DNA from: DATFEN01 sp035691285
Lineage (GTDB): Bacteria; Acidobacteriota; Vicinamibacteria; Fen-336
Direction of reading: 5' to 3'
DNA length: 7,925 nucleotides
Assembly: GCA_035691285.1 (NCBI GenBank)
Contig: DASSJI010000117.1
Span: 1 to 7,925 of the forward strand
The position numbers and the translations under genes were made by a program. The notes beneath the pieces are model-generated. The model saw only the letters and a program-made list of their open reading frames with translations, searched no databases and was not told the DNA's origin. Positions 1 to 7,331 of the stretch are shown here, one piece after another; the stretch's first letter is position 1, and every line of letters starts with the position of its first letter.

Positions 1-183
1 CGGCCTGCTCGAGGGCGACCACTTCGGCGTGGGGCCCGCCGGCCCACGCGTGGAAACCCTCGCCGACGACACGGCCGCGGCGGACGACCACGCAGCCCAC
101 CATCGGGTTCGGGTTCGTCTCGCCCATGGCGCGACGCGCGAGCTCCAGGGCGCGGCGCATGAAGCGGCGGTCGGCGTCCATCG

Positions 184-187
<4 letters not shown>
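1..187 (-). CDS. ribD: RibD, riboflavin biosynthesis deaminase (5' end only, runs off the left edge)
   Basis: RibD deaminates 2,5-diamino-6-ribosylamino-4-pyrimidinone 5'-phosphate in riboflavin synthesis; most RibD proteins add a C-terminal reductase domain, which would lie outside this window. The 61 or so visible residues contain the family pattern TNPNPMVGCVV (about residues 24-34 from the first ATG), then GEGFH and the zinc-binding, catalytic HAE motif within GGPHAEVVAL (His52, Glu54). Two in-frame ATGs are possible. The one at 187 overlaps the ftsY stop as ATGA, giving MTMDADRRF; the one at 181 gives MDADRRF and starts two bases after that stop. I chose 187 because ATGA coupling recurs in this gene string. 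There is no strong ribosome binding site, so translation is probably coupled to ftsY. The identity is clear from the motifs; whether the full protein is bifunctional cannot be seen. Confidence 0.9.
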
Positions 188-1035
<848 letters not shown>

Positions 1036-1097
1036 GTTCAGGACGTCGCGGGTGCGCTTTAGCCCGAGCTTCAGCCGGTCGAAGAGCGCCAGGACCT

Positions 1098-1451
1098 TCA
1101 GAGCTCCGCGTCGAGCCGCTCCCGGGTCTGCGCGGAGCGGAAGAGGGCCTGCCCGACGTTGGCGCCCGGCGCCAGCGACAGGACCAGGTAGTAGCCGTCC
1201 TTCAGGGGCCGCAGGATCACCTGGCCGTCGCGGTAGCGGCTGTAGACGTGGCGGACGCCGCCGATGTCGAAGCGTTCGTCGGCGTCTCGGAGGCGCATGA
1301 GCGCGATGCCCTGGTACGCGCCGATCAGGCGGTGGCGCTCGGCGCCGTCCCCCGCTTCGAAGACGACCTCGCCGGTGGCGTCCATGAGCACCGCGCCCTG
1401 GGCGCCGTTCACCGAGTCCACGAGCCGGTCGAGGAGCGCCTGGAAGGCCAT
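1098..1451 (-). CDS. Roadblock/LC7 domain protein (MglB-like)
   Basis: This 117-residue protein is a single Roadblock/LC7 domain. The evidence is its length, the N-terminal helix MAFQALLDRLVDSV, a strand with GAVLMDATGEVVFEAG (19-34), a central helix (about 41-55), and the late strand GYYLVLSLAPGANVGQALF (86-104), followed by a helix ending at ERLDAEL. There is no signal peptide, so it should be cytoplasmic. Roadblock proteins dimerise and often act on small Ras-like GTPases; MglB, the GTPase-activating partner of MglA in polarity and gliding or pilus motility, is the best-known bacterial example. No MglA-type GTPase lies in this window, so the partner is unknown and the MglB comparison is inference. 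It starts 12 bases after the TPR gene and its stop lies next to or inside the likely ftsY start. No strong ribosome binding site precedes it, suggesting coupling to the TPR gene. Confidence 0.85.
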   Translation of the reverse strand: MAFQALLDRLVDSVNGAQGAVLMDATGEVVFEAGDGAERHRLIGAYQGIALMRLRDADERFDIGGVRHVYSRYRDGQVILRPLKDGYYLVLSLAPGANVGQALFRSAQTRERLDAEL

Positions 1452-1463
1452 CGCCGCGTGCGG

Positions 1464-2249
1464 CTACTTGGGGAACTTCTGGAGCAGCTCGGCCGCTCGC
1501 CGCCCGGCGGGCCCTCCAGGGTCCTTGGCCGCCACCGTCTCCAGCCTGGGTTTCGCCTCGTCGAAGCGGCCGGCCCGGTAGTAGGCCTCGCCCAGGGCCG
1601 CGAGCATGCTCATGTCCTCGGGAAGCGCGCGCATCCCCGCCTCGAGCTGGCGGATTGCCTCGTCACCGCGGCCCTGGGCCAGCAGCGCGTCGGCGAGGCC
1701 GAGCCACGCCTCCGTGTAGTTCTTGTCCCGGCTCACGCTGGTCTGGTACCAGTTGACCGCCTCGGCGAGGTTCCGGTCCTCGAGGTACGACTGGCCGAGG
1801 TTGCGCGCGGTCAGGGCCGGGGCCGGGTTCGTGGGGTCGTTGAACGCCGCGATCAATTCCTTGCGCCCCTCTTCGCGGCGCCCCGAGCGCAATAGCGCGG
1901 TCCCGAGGTCGTTGCGGGCGTCGACGTAGTACGGGTTCAGCTCCAGCGCCTTGCGGGCCGCGTCCACGGACTCCTTGAGCGCGTTCTCGCGGCACTTGGG
2001 GTCGGGGCAGCGGTCGGCCATCTGGCCCCAGGCCACGCCCAGCCCCTTGTGGAAGTAGGGGCTCTTCGGGTCCGCCTTGACCGCCGCCTTCAGCTCCTGG
2101 AGGGCCAGCTCCACGCGGCCCTCGCGAAGGTGCGCGAGCCCGCTCTCGAAGCGCGTCTCGCCATCCGAGCGCGGCTGCTGCGCCAGCAGCGCCGGCGCGA
2201 GCGTCGCAGCGAGCAGAAATCCCGCGAGCAATGCCCTCGTCTCTCCCAT
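1464..2249 (-). CDS. Exported TPR-repeat protein, PilF/PilW/Tgl-like (type IV pilus pilotin type)
   Basis: A 261-residue protein with an N-terminal signal peptide (about 1-23: basic start, then a hydrophobic Leu/Ala run ending ALLA-Q) followed by about six tetratricopeptide repeats: 32-65, 66-107, 108-141, 145-176, 180-211 and 213-245. The stretch FNDPTNPAPALTARNLGQSY (136-155) resembles the PilF/PilW/Tgl pattern NPLYPTPE..Y.NLG. Those pilotins carry six TPRs and help assemble the outer-membrane secretin PilQ of type IV pili. Two differences stand out: the signal peptide lacks the lipobox cysteine typical of these lipoproteins, and the second repeat contains an insertion with two cysteines (CPDPKC, 81-86). 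A general periplasmic TPR protein is the alternative. It has the strongest ribosome binding site in the window (GGAGAGG, seven bases before ATG) and follows the largest gap, so it may be translated independently of the HD-GYP gene. TPR content is certain; the pilus role is moderately supported. Confidence 0.85.
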   Translation of the reverse strand: MGETRALLAGFLLAATLAPALLAQQPRSDGETRFESGLAHLREGRVELALQELKAAVKADPKSPYFHKGLGVAWGQMADRCPDPKCRENALKESVDAARKALELNPYYVDARNDLGTALLRSGRREEGRKELIAAFNDPTNPAPALTARNLGQSYLEDRNLAEAVNWYQTSVSRDKNYTEAWLGLADALLAQGRGDEAIRQLEAGMRALPEDMSMLAALGEAYYRAGRFDEAKPRLETVAAKDPGGPAGRRAAELLQKFPK

Positions 2250-2256
2250 CTCGATG

Positions 2257-2263
2257 CCTCTCC
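2257..2263 (-). promoter_or_regulatory. Strong Shine-Dalgarno site of the TPR gene
   Basis: On the minus strand GGAGAGG is followed by a seven-base spacer (CATCGAG) and the ATG at 2249. It is the best ribosome binding site I can find in the window; most other genes here rely on overlapping or adjacent stop codons. It fixes the TPR start and suggests independent translation initiation at this point. Confidence 0.8.
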
Positions 2264-2266
2264 GGT

Positions 2267-2289
2267 CCCTGTGGTTCCCGTCCCGTCCC
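2267..2289 (-). other. G-quadruplex-capable sequence in the HD-GYP/TPR intercistronic gap
   Basis: On the sense (minus) strand there are four GGG runs, at 2289-2287, 2284-2282, 2279-2277 and 2269-2267, separated by loops AC, AC and AACCACA. This satisfies the usual G3-N1-7 quadruplex pattern. It begins directly after the HD-GYP stop codon and ends four bases before the TPR Shine-Dalgarno site. The pattern is seen directly; folding or a regulatory role is inference, and G runs are common at this GC content. Confidence 0.55.
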
Positions 2290-4065
2290 TCAGGACGCCA
2301 CCGCCGCCTGGCGAGCCGCGAGCGAGGCTTTGCGGGCCTTGGCCATGGTCAGGTCGCCCGCGGCGAAGGCCTTCTCCATGGCCGTCACCGAGGCGTCGTC
2401 GAACTTCTTCCCGACCAGCACGCGCAGCCGGGCCAGGGCTGCCTCGAACGTCATGGCCTTGGAGTAGGGCCGATCCGTGGTCATGGCGTCGAAGGCGTCC
2501 GCGACGCTCACGATCAGGCCGAGCAGGGGGATCTGCTCTCCCTTGAGCCCTTCGGGATAGCCGCTGCCGTCCACGTTCTCGTGGTGCATGAGGCCGGCCC
2601 CCGCCATCTCCTTGAGGCGCGGAACGGCTTCGAGGATCTTGAGCCCCTTGGTGGGGTGCTGCTTCATGATCTCGTACTCGTCGTCGGTGAGGGCGGCCGG
2701 CTTGCGCAGGATCTTGTCCTCGATCCCGATCTTGCCGACGTCGTGGATGATCCCCGACAGGTGCACGCGCTCGACCTCCTCGGGAGACATCCCCATGTGC
2801 TTCGCGATGACCGCCGAGTAGTACGCCACCCGCTCGGAGTGGCCGCGTGTGTAGGGGTCCTTCTCGTCGATGGCGTTCGCGAGCATGCGGACCGTGCCCA
2901 TGAACAGCTCCTTGTTGATCTCCGCCTGCCTGCGGGTCTCCTCGATGGATTGCTGGATCTCCTCGCCCATGTGGTTGAAGGCCTCGGCCAGCACGCCCAC
3001 CTCGTTGCCGCTACGCACCTGCACGCGCGCGCCGTAGTCCCCTCCCGCGAGGCGCCGCGAGAACACGGCCAGCTCCTGGATGGGCCGGCTGATCTGGGAA
3101 GCGAACAGGAAGCCGAACACCGTGGCGAGCACCGCGACGACGGCCACGAGGACCATCGACTGCTGGCTCATGACGGTCGCCTGGCGATAGGCCTTCTCCA
3201 CGGCCACCTGGACGATCACGCCCCAGCCGAAGTCGGGCACGCCGGTGTAGGTTCCCAACATCTCGACCGGGCCGCTCGGGCCCTCGAGCTCGAAGGGGAC
3301 GCTGGCCGAGGCGAGGCCCTTGGTGCCGAGGAACTGCCGGACGATCTCGACCCCCGAGTAGTCCTGGTCCTCCTTGAGCCGCGCGGGGTCGGAGTGGGCG
3401 ATGAGGCGCCCGCGACTGTCCACGATGTAGACGTCGACCTGGCCCTGCGCGCTGAGCTGCTGGGTCATGGTCCAGAGCGGGCCCAGGCTCGCCACGGCGA
3501 GGACCACGCCCTGGGCGCCGTCCTCGGAGTTGACCGGCTCGGAAAGCACGATGACCGGCTCCTGCAGGGAGCTCGAGAAGATGGGCGGACCCATCATCGG
3601 CTTGCCCTCGAGCCCGCGCAGGTAGCCCTCCTGGAGCATCTGCTCGATGGGCGGCTCGGGGATCTGCGCCCCGGAGCGGGCCCCCGATCCCTTGGCGTCG
3701 GCGATGCTGAACGAATAGAAGCGGCTGCCCTCGCCCACGTAGCGCTCCAAGGCCTTCGCCTCGCGGACGCGGGCGACGCGGGCCGGGAAGGGCGCGCCGC
3801 TCTCGACCTCGAGGGTGCGTGCCACCGCGGTCAGCTGGCCGCGCAGGCTCTGCACGTACACGGCCACCTGCTGGGAGAGGCTGCGCGCCTTGTCGAGCTG
3901 CATCGCCTTCTGGTCGAGCTCGAGGATGTCGCGGCTGCGGCGGACCAGCGTGCGGGACGTCAGCAGCAGCGGGACGACACCCACCACGAACAGCAGCAGC
4001 AGCAGCGAGACGAGGATCGTCCCCCTGCGGCGCGGCTTCGTCTGGGGAGCGCTCTCAGGGCTCAC
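2290..4065 (-). CDS. Membrane Cache-HAMP-HD-GYP protein, predicted c-di-GMP phosphodiesterase
   Basis: HD-GYP domains hydrolyse cyclic di-GMP, so this 591-residue protein should lower that messenger in response to an extracytoplasmic signal. Order of parts: short basic N-terminus, membrane segment (16-36), periplasmic double-Cache-type sensor (about 40-295, with DVYIVDSRGRLIAHSDP at 211-227), second membrane segment (303-323), HAMP (about 324-376, SRPI to HMGEEI), then HD-GYP (about 388-575). Catalytic features look complete: YTRGHSERV (His409), HDVGK (His441, Asp442), KQHP (His470), the signature HHENVDGSGYPEGLKG (494-509) and VADAFDAM (Asp523). The start is GTG at 4065, overlapping the cyclase stop as GTGA. 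The frame stays open far upstream, but that part is antisense-like composition from the cyclase gene. Little or no Shine-Dalgarno is visible, so translation is probably coupled to the cyclase. The ligand of the Cache domain cannot be told from sequence. Confidence 0.93.
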   Translation of the reverse strand: MSPESAPQTKPRRRGTILVSLLLLLFVVGVVPLLLTSRTLVRRSRDILELDQKAMQLDKARSLSQQVAVYVQSLRGQLTAVARTLEVESGAPFPARVARVREAKALERYVGEGSRFYSFSIADAKGSGARSGAQIPEPPIEQMLQEGYLRGLEGKPMMGPPIFSSSLQEPVIVLSEPVNSEDGAQGVVLAVASLGPLWTMTQQLSAQGQVDVYIVDSRGRLIAHSDPARLKEDQDYSGVEIVRQFLGTKGLASASVPFELEGPSGPVEMLGTYTGVPDFGWGVIVQVAVEKAYRQATVMSQQSMVLVAVVAVLATVFGFLFASQISRPIQELAVFSRRLAGGDYGARVQVRSGNEVGVLAEAFNHMGEEIQQSIEETRRQAEINKELFMGTVRMLANAIDEKDPYTRGHSERVAYYSAVIAKHMGMSPEEVERVHLSGIIHDVGKIGIEDKILRKPAALTDDEYEIMKQHPTKGLKILEAVPRLKEMAGAGLMHHENVDGSGYPEGLKGEQIPLLGLIVSVADAFDAMTTDRPYSKAMTFEAALARLRVLVGKKFDDASVTAMEKAFAAGDLTMAKARKASLAARQAAVAS

Positions 4066-5720
4066 GCGCGGGCGACGCGCTCGCCCGCGGCCGCCAGCGG
4101 CGCGAGGACCTCGAAGGTCGCCACGGGCTTGTCCTTGCCCTTGAGCGCCTTGGCCGGCAGCGGGTTGACCTGGAAGAGGCCCTCCACCAGGGCCGCCGTG
4201 TTCTCGCCGATCACGATCATGCCGGGCTGAGCCACGGAGCTCTCGAGGCGGCTCGCGGTGTTCACGGTGTCTCCGAGCACCGTGTACTCCTTCTTGTTCA
4301 CCGACCCGATCTCGCCGGCGACGGCCTTCCCGCTGTTGATCCCGATGCGGATGCGCAGATGCGGGCCTTCCTTGCGCTCGGCGTTGAACTCCTCGAGGCG
4401 CTGACGCATCTCGAGGGCGGCGCCGACCGCCCGGGATGCGTGGTCGGGCATGTCCAGGGGCGCGCCGAACACCGCCATGATCGCGTCCCCGATGTACTTG
4501 TCCAGGGTGCCGTCGTGCTTGAAGATCACGTCGGTCATCCGCGACAGGTAGTCGTTCAGGATCAGGGCCACCGCCGCCGGGCTCATCTTCTCCGACATGC
4601 TGGTGAAGCCCACGATGTCGGCGAACAGGATCGAGACCTCTTTCTCCTCGGGCACGCCGAGCGCCGCCGACTGCGACTCGGAGCTGGCCAGGATCCGGCT
4701 CGTGACCTGGGGCGAAAGGAAGCGCCCCAACCGCTCGCGCTTCTTCTCCTCGGCGACGATCTTCTGGTTGAGGCGTGCGCGCTCCACCGAGACCGCCGCG
4801 TAGTTCGAGAGCGCGGTCAGGAGGTCGAGGTCGTTCAGGGTGAAGCAGTTCGTCAGCATCGGGCTGTCCACGTGCACGATCCCGATCACCTGCTCCTTGC
4901 TCCACAAGGGCGCGCACATCGCGGATCGGATGCCGTGGAAGCGGATCGAGTCCCCGGCGCTGAAGCGCGGGTCCACCATGGCGTCGGTGGTGAGGATCGA
5001 GACGCGGTCCTTCATGACCCGCTCGGCGATGGTCTTGGAGATCGAGATCTTGCCCTCGGCCGCGGCGGACGAGTCGCGATACTTGATCACCATGGGCACG
5101 AGCTTCTTCTCGGTCTCGTCCTGCAGCATGAGGAAGCCGCGGTTCGTTCCGGGGATGTGCTCGAAGACGATGTCCATCACCTGCTGCAGCACCTCCTCGA
5201 CGGGCCGCGTCGTGATGAGCGTCTCGGCCACCTTCATGAGCGCCCGGAGGATGCGGTTGGTCTTCTCGATCTCCTGGACGTCGGCAGGAGCGGCCGGCGC
5301 CGGCTTCGCCCCCGGGGCCGTCGGCTTGGGCGCCTCGGTCCCGGCGAGGAGCTTCGAGAGGTCCCCGACGCTGCGGATGATCGTGCCGGCCTCTTCCGAG
5401 AGCGGCTTCTCCTCGTCCAGGACGACCTTGCCCTCGAGGGTCCTGCTGAAGGTGATCGGCAGCTTGCCGAGCAGGATCTTGTCCCCGTCCTTCAGGTACG
5501 CTTCGACCACCGGCTGGCCGTTGACCGTCGTGCCGTTCTTGGACTTGAGGTCGACGATCCGGACGCCGTCGTCGTCGGCCACGATCTTGGCGTGGTTGCG
5601 GGAGATGCCGAAGTCCTTCAGCACCACCTGGCACTCGGGGGACCGCCCGAGGACGATCTCGCCCGAGCTGAACGTATAGCTCTGCTGCTGATCGCCGTCC
5701 ACGTAGATCAGCCGGTACAC
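4062..5720 (-). CDS. FHA-GAF-class III adenylate cyclase
   Basis: A soluble 552-residue signalling enzyme expected to make cAMP from ATP. The FHA domain (about 1-95) has the phosphothreonine-binding residues in LGRSPE (24-29), GISRNHA (38-44) and SKNGTTVNG (60-68). A Pro/Ala-rich linker (about 129-147) leads to a GAF domain (about 155-315), a short coiled helix and the cyclase domain (about 358-540). Cyclase residues are intact: metal aspartates in FADIVGF (Asp368) and YIGDAIM (Asp412), purine-selecting Lys408 with the Asp484-Thr485 pair in LGDTVNTASRLE, and transition-state Asn487 and Arg491. Lys with Asp/Thr favours ATP over GTP. The FHA domain implies input from a Ser/Thr kinase, but none is in the window. 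The start is GTG at 5720, needed to complete the first FHA strand (YRLIYVDG); it lies 11 bases after the gpsA stop, beside an inverted repeat. The stop overlaps the HD-GYP start. Confidence 0.93.
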   Translation of the reverse strand: MYRLIYVDGDQQQSYTFSSGEIVLGRSPECQVVLKDFGISRNHAKIVADDDGVRIVDLKSKNGTTVNGQPVVEAYLKDGDKILLGKLPITFSRTLEGKVVLDEEKPLSEEAGTIIRSVGDLSKLLAGTEAPKPTAPGAKPAPAAPADVQEIEKTNRILRALMKVAETLITTRPVEEVLQQVMDIVFEHIPGTNRGFLMLQDETEKKLVPMVIKYRDSSAAAEGKISISKTIAERVMKDRVSILTTDAMVDPRFSAGDSIRFHGIRSAMCAPLWSKEQVIGIVHVDSPMLTNCFTLNDLDLLTALSNYAAVSVERARLNQKIVAEEKKRERLGRFLSPQVTSRILASSESQSAALGVPEEKEVSILFADIVGFTSMSEKMSPAAVALILNDYLSRMTDVIFKHDGTLDKYIGDAIMAVFGAPLDMPDHASRAVGAALEMRQRLEEFNAERKEGPHLRIRIGINSGKAVAGEIGSVNKKEYTVLGDTVNTASRLESSVAQPGMIVIGENTAALVEGLFQVNPLPAKALKGKDKPVATFEVLAPLAAAGERVARA

Positions 5721-5722
5721 GG

Positions 5723-5737
5723 GAGTAGAGTCTACTC
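5723..5737. repeat. Perfect 7-bp inverted repeat between gpsA and the cyclase gene
   Basis: GAGTAGA and TCTACTC flank a single central base, making a 15-bp palindrome. It spans the gpsA stop codon (5732-5734) and ends three bases before the cyclase GTG start. In RNA it could form a six-pair stem with a three-base loop covering the weak GAGAG ribosome binding site. It has no following U run, so it is not an intrinsic terminator. It could be an operator or a translational control hairpin, or chance. Confidence 0.45.
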
Positions 5738-6736
5738 TCTTTTGAGACTGCGGGACATGAGTTGGAGGACCGCGTCGCGGGGCGCGCGGCCCTCGTGGAG
5801 GACCTCCTTCATCGCCGCCACGATGGGCATCTCGACCCCGGCTTCGGCCGCCAGGGCGGCGGCGGCGAGGGTGGTGGGAACGCCCTCCGCCACCATCGCG
5901 TGGCCCGTGGCGTCGCGCAGCGCGGCGGTCGCTTCGGCGAGGCTCCGGCCGCGACCCAGCGCCTGCCCGAGGCGGCGGTTGCGTGAAAGGCCGCCGGTGC
6001 ACGTGAGGACGAGGTCGCCGAGACCGGCCAGCCCCGAGAACGTGTCGGCGCGACCCCCGCGCGCGACCCCGAGACGGGCGATCTCGGCCAGCCCGCGTGT
6101 GATCAGCGCGGCGACGGTGTTGTGGCCCATGCCGAGCCCGTCCACGATCCCGGCCGCGATCGCGATGACGTTCTTCAGGGCGCCGGCCAGCTCCGCGCCG
6201 ACCACGTCGTCGCTCGCGTAGGCGCGGAAGGACGGCGTGGACACGGCGCGCTGGAGCGCCTCGGCGAAGGCCGCGTCCCGGGAGGCCACCACGACCGCCG
6301 TGGGTTGTCCATGGGCGACCTCGAGGGCGAAGGATGGCCCGGAGAGCACGGCGAGCGGGTGCCCCGGGGCCTCTTCCGACGCGACTTCGGTCATGCGGCG
6401 CAGGGTCGCGGTCTCGATCCCCTTGGTCGCCGAGACGAGGCCGACGCCCGGCGGCAGATGCGCGCGCAAGCTGCGGTACACCTCGCGGCAGAACTGGGAG
6501 GGGATGACCATCACCACCAGCTCCGCCGACCCCAGGGCATCGGCCACGGCGGTCGTCGGCTCGACCTCGGCCGGCACCGCCACTCCAGGCAAGTACGCCT
6601 TGTTCTCGCGCTCTCTCGCGATCTGCTCGGCCACGTCGGCGTCCCGCAGCCAGATGCGCACCCCGTGCCTCGCGCGGGCGAGGTGGACCGCGAGGGCCGT
6701 CCCCCACGAGCCCCCGCCGAGGACCGCGATCCTCAT
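5732..6736 (-). CDS. gpsA: GpsA, NAD(P)H-dependent glycerol-3-phosphate dehydrogenase
   Basis: GpsA reduces dihydroxyacetone phosphate to sn-glycerol 3-phosphate, the backbone of phospholipids, in the cytoplasm. The protein is 334 residues, the usual family length. The N-terminal Rossmann domain opens with the dinucleotide-binding loop LGGGSWGTALA (6-16). Catalytic lysines are seen in SATKG (Lys105) and LKNVIAIAAG (Lys188). The C-terminal substrate domain carries GHNTVAALITRGLAE (204-218), FSGLAGLGDLVLTCTG (233-248) and SRNRRLG (251-257). I chose the ATG at 6736, which gives MRIAVLGGGSWG at the exact start of the Rossmann fold; the longer open frame upstream is plsY read in another frame. The ATG overlaps the plsY stop as ATGA, so the two are translationally coupled, matching their consecutive steps: the product of GpsA is the acceptor substrate of PlsY. 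Confidence 0.97.
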   Translation of the reverse strand: MRIAVLGGGSWGTALAVHLARARHGVRIWLRDADVAEQIARERENKAYLPGVAVPAEVEPTTAVADALGSAELVVMVIPSQFCREVYRSLRAHLPPGVGLVSATKGIETATLRRMTEVASEEAPGHPLAVLSGPSFALEVAHGQPTAVVVASRDAAFAEALQRAVSTPSFRAYASDDVVGAELAGALKNVIAIAAGIVDGLGMGHNTVAALITRGLAEIARLGVARGGRADTFSGLAGLGDLVLTCTGGLSRNRRLGQALGRGRSLAEATAALRDATGHAMVAEGVPTTLAAAALAAEAGVEMPIVAAMKEVLHEGRAPRDAVLQLMSRSLKRE

Positions 6737-7326
6737 GGCCTGGGCGCGCCGAGGCGGCGCTCGGTTCCGCGCAGGATGCGGCGCAGGTTCTCGCGGTGCC
6801 TGAAGACGATCAGCGCGCCGATCGCCACGGCGGACCACGCCACGGCCGGGTGGGCGCCCGTCGCGAAGGCGGTGGCTGCCAGCGTCGCGGTCCCGACGAT
6901 GGAGCCCAGGGAGACGTAGCGCGTCGCCATGGCCGTGAGCACGAACGCCAGGAGGCCCAGCGCCGTCGCCAGGGGCGCCAGCGGCAGGAACGCTCCGGCG
7001 CCCGTCGCGACGCCCTTTCCGCCCCGGAAGCCCAGCCAGACGGGGAACATGTGGCCGAGCACCGCCGCGCCGGCGGCCAGGGGCGGGAGGACCGGGCCGG
7101 CGTCGAGACGCTGAGCGATGAGCGCCGCCACGGCGCCCTTGGAGGCGTCGAGGACGAAGGCCAGGACGCCGGCCGGCTTCCCCGCCGCGCGCATCACGTT
7201 CGTCGCCCCGACGTTGCCGCTGCCCACTTCGCGGACGTCGGGAACCCCGAAGGCGCGCGCGACGAGGAAGCTGAACGGCACGGAACCGAGCAGGTAGGCG
7301 AGGGCCAGGGCCACGGCCAGCATCAT
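6733..7326 (-). CDS. plsY: PlsY, acyl-phosphate:glycerol-3-phosphate acyltransferase
   Basis: PlsY is an integral membrane enzyme that transfers an acyl group from acyl-phosphate (made by PlsX) to glycerol 3-phosphate, giving lysophosphatidate. The 197-residue protein is of normal length and mostly hydrophobic, with membrane segments at about 1-22, 52-71, 80-98, 112-132 and 147-176. The three family motifs are visible: GSGNVGATNVMR (35-46), GHMFPVWLGFRGGKGVATG (91-109) and VSLGSIVG (138-145). The first of two adjacent ATGs (7326, 7323) is used, five bases after the thpR stop; the second would remove one residue only. No clear Shine-Dalgarno is present, so coupling to thpR is likely. The stop overlaps the gpsA start. 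PlsX is not in the window. Confidence 0.97.
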   Translation of the reverse strand: MMLAVALALAYLLGSVPFSFLVARAFGVPDVREVGSGNVGATNVMRAAGKPAGVLAFVLDASKGAVAALIAQRLDAGPVLPPLAAGAAVLGHMFPVWLGFRGGKGVATGAGAFLPLAPLATALGLLAFVLTAMATRYVSLGSIVGTATLAATAFATGAHPAVAWSAVAIGALIVFRHRENLRRILRGTERRLGAPRP

Positions 7327-7331
7327 TCGGA

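Noticed and set aside
2250..2289. Promoter in the HD-GYP/TPR gap
   Set aside because: The 40 bases are G-rich with no -35/-10-like pair; only the Shine-Dalgarno site and the G runs can be supported.
2077..4230. Plus-strand open frame of 717 codons opposite the TPR and HD-GYP genes
   Set aside because: It is antisense to genes with clear domains; its translation is rich in His, Asp, Arg, Leu and Gly without any recognisable domain, as expected for the complement of GC-rich codons where stops are rare.
2290..5634. A single minus-strand 1114-residue protein ending in HD-GYP
   Set aside because: The part upstream of the GTG at 4065 is the cyclase gene read out of frame (Arg/Gly/His-rich), whereas the cyclase frame itself encodes intact FHA, GAF and cyclase domains.
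5723..5749. Intrinsic terminator after gpsA
   Set aside because: The inverted repeat is short, AT-rich for this genome and not followed by a U run in the direction of transcription; the next gene starts three bases later.
3819..6221. Plus-strand open frame of 800 codons opposite the cyclase and gpsA
   Set aside because: Same low-complexity antisense composition, covering three well-identified genes on the other strand; no domain or ribosome binding site.
4062..6707. Longer cyclase start reaching back through gpsA
   Set aside because: Upstream of the GTG at 5720 the frame reads Arg/Gly/Pro-rich sequence inside gpsA, and the FHA domain starts exactly at 5720.
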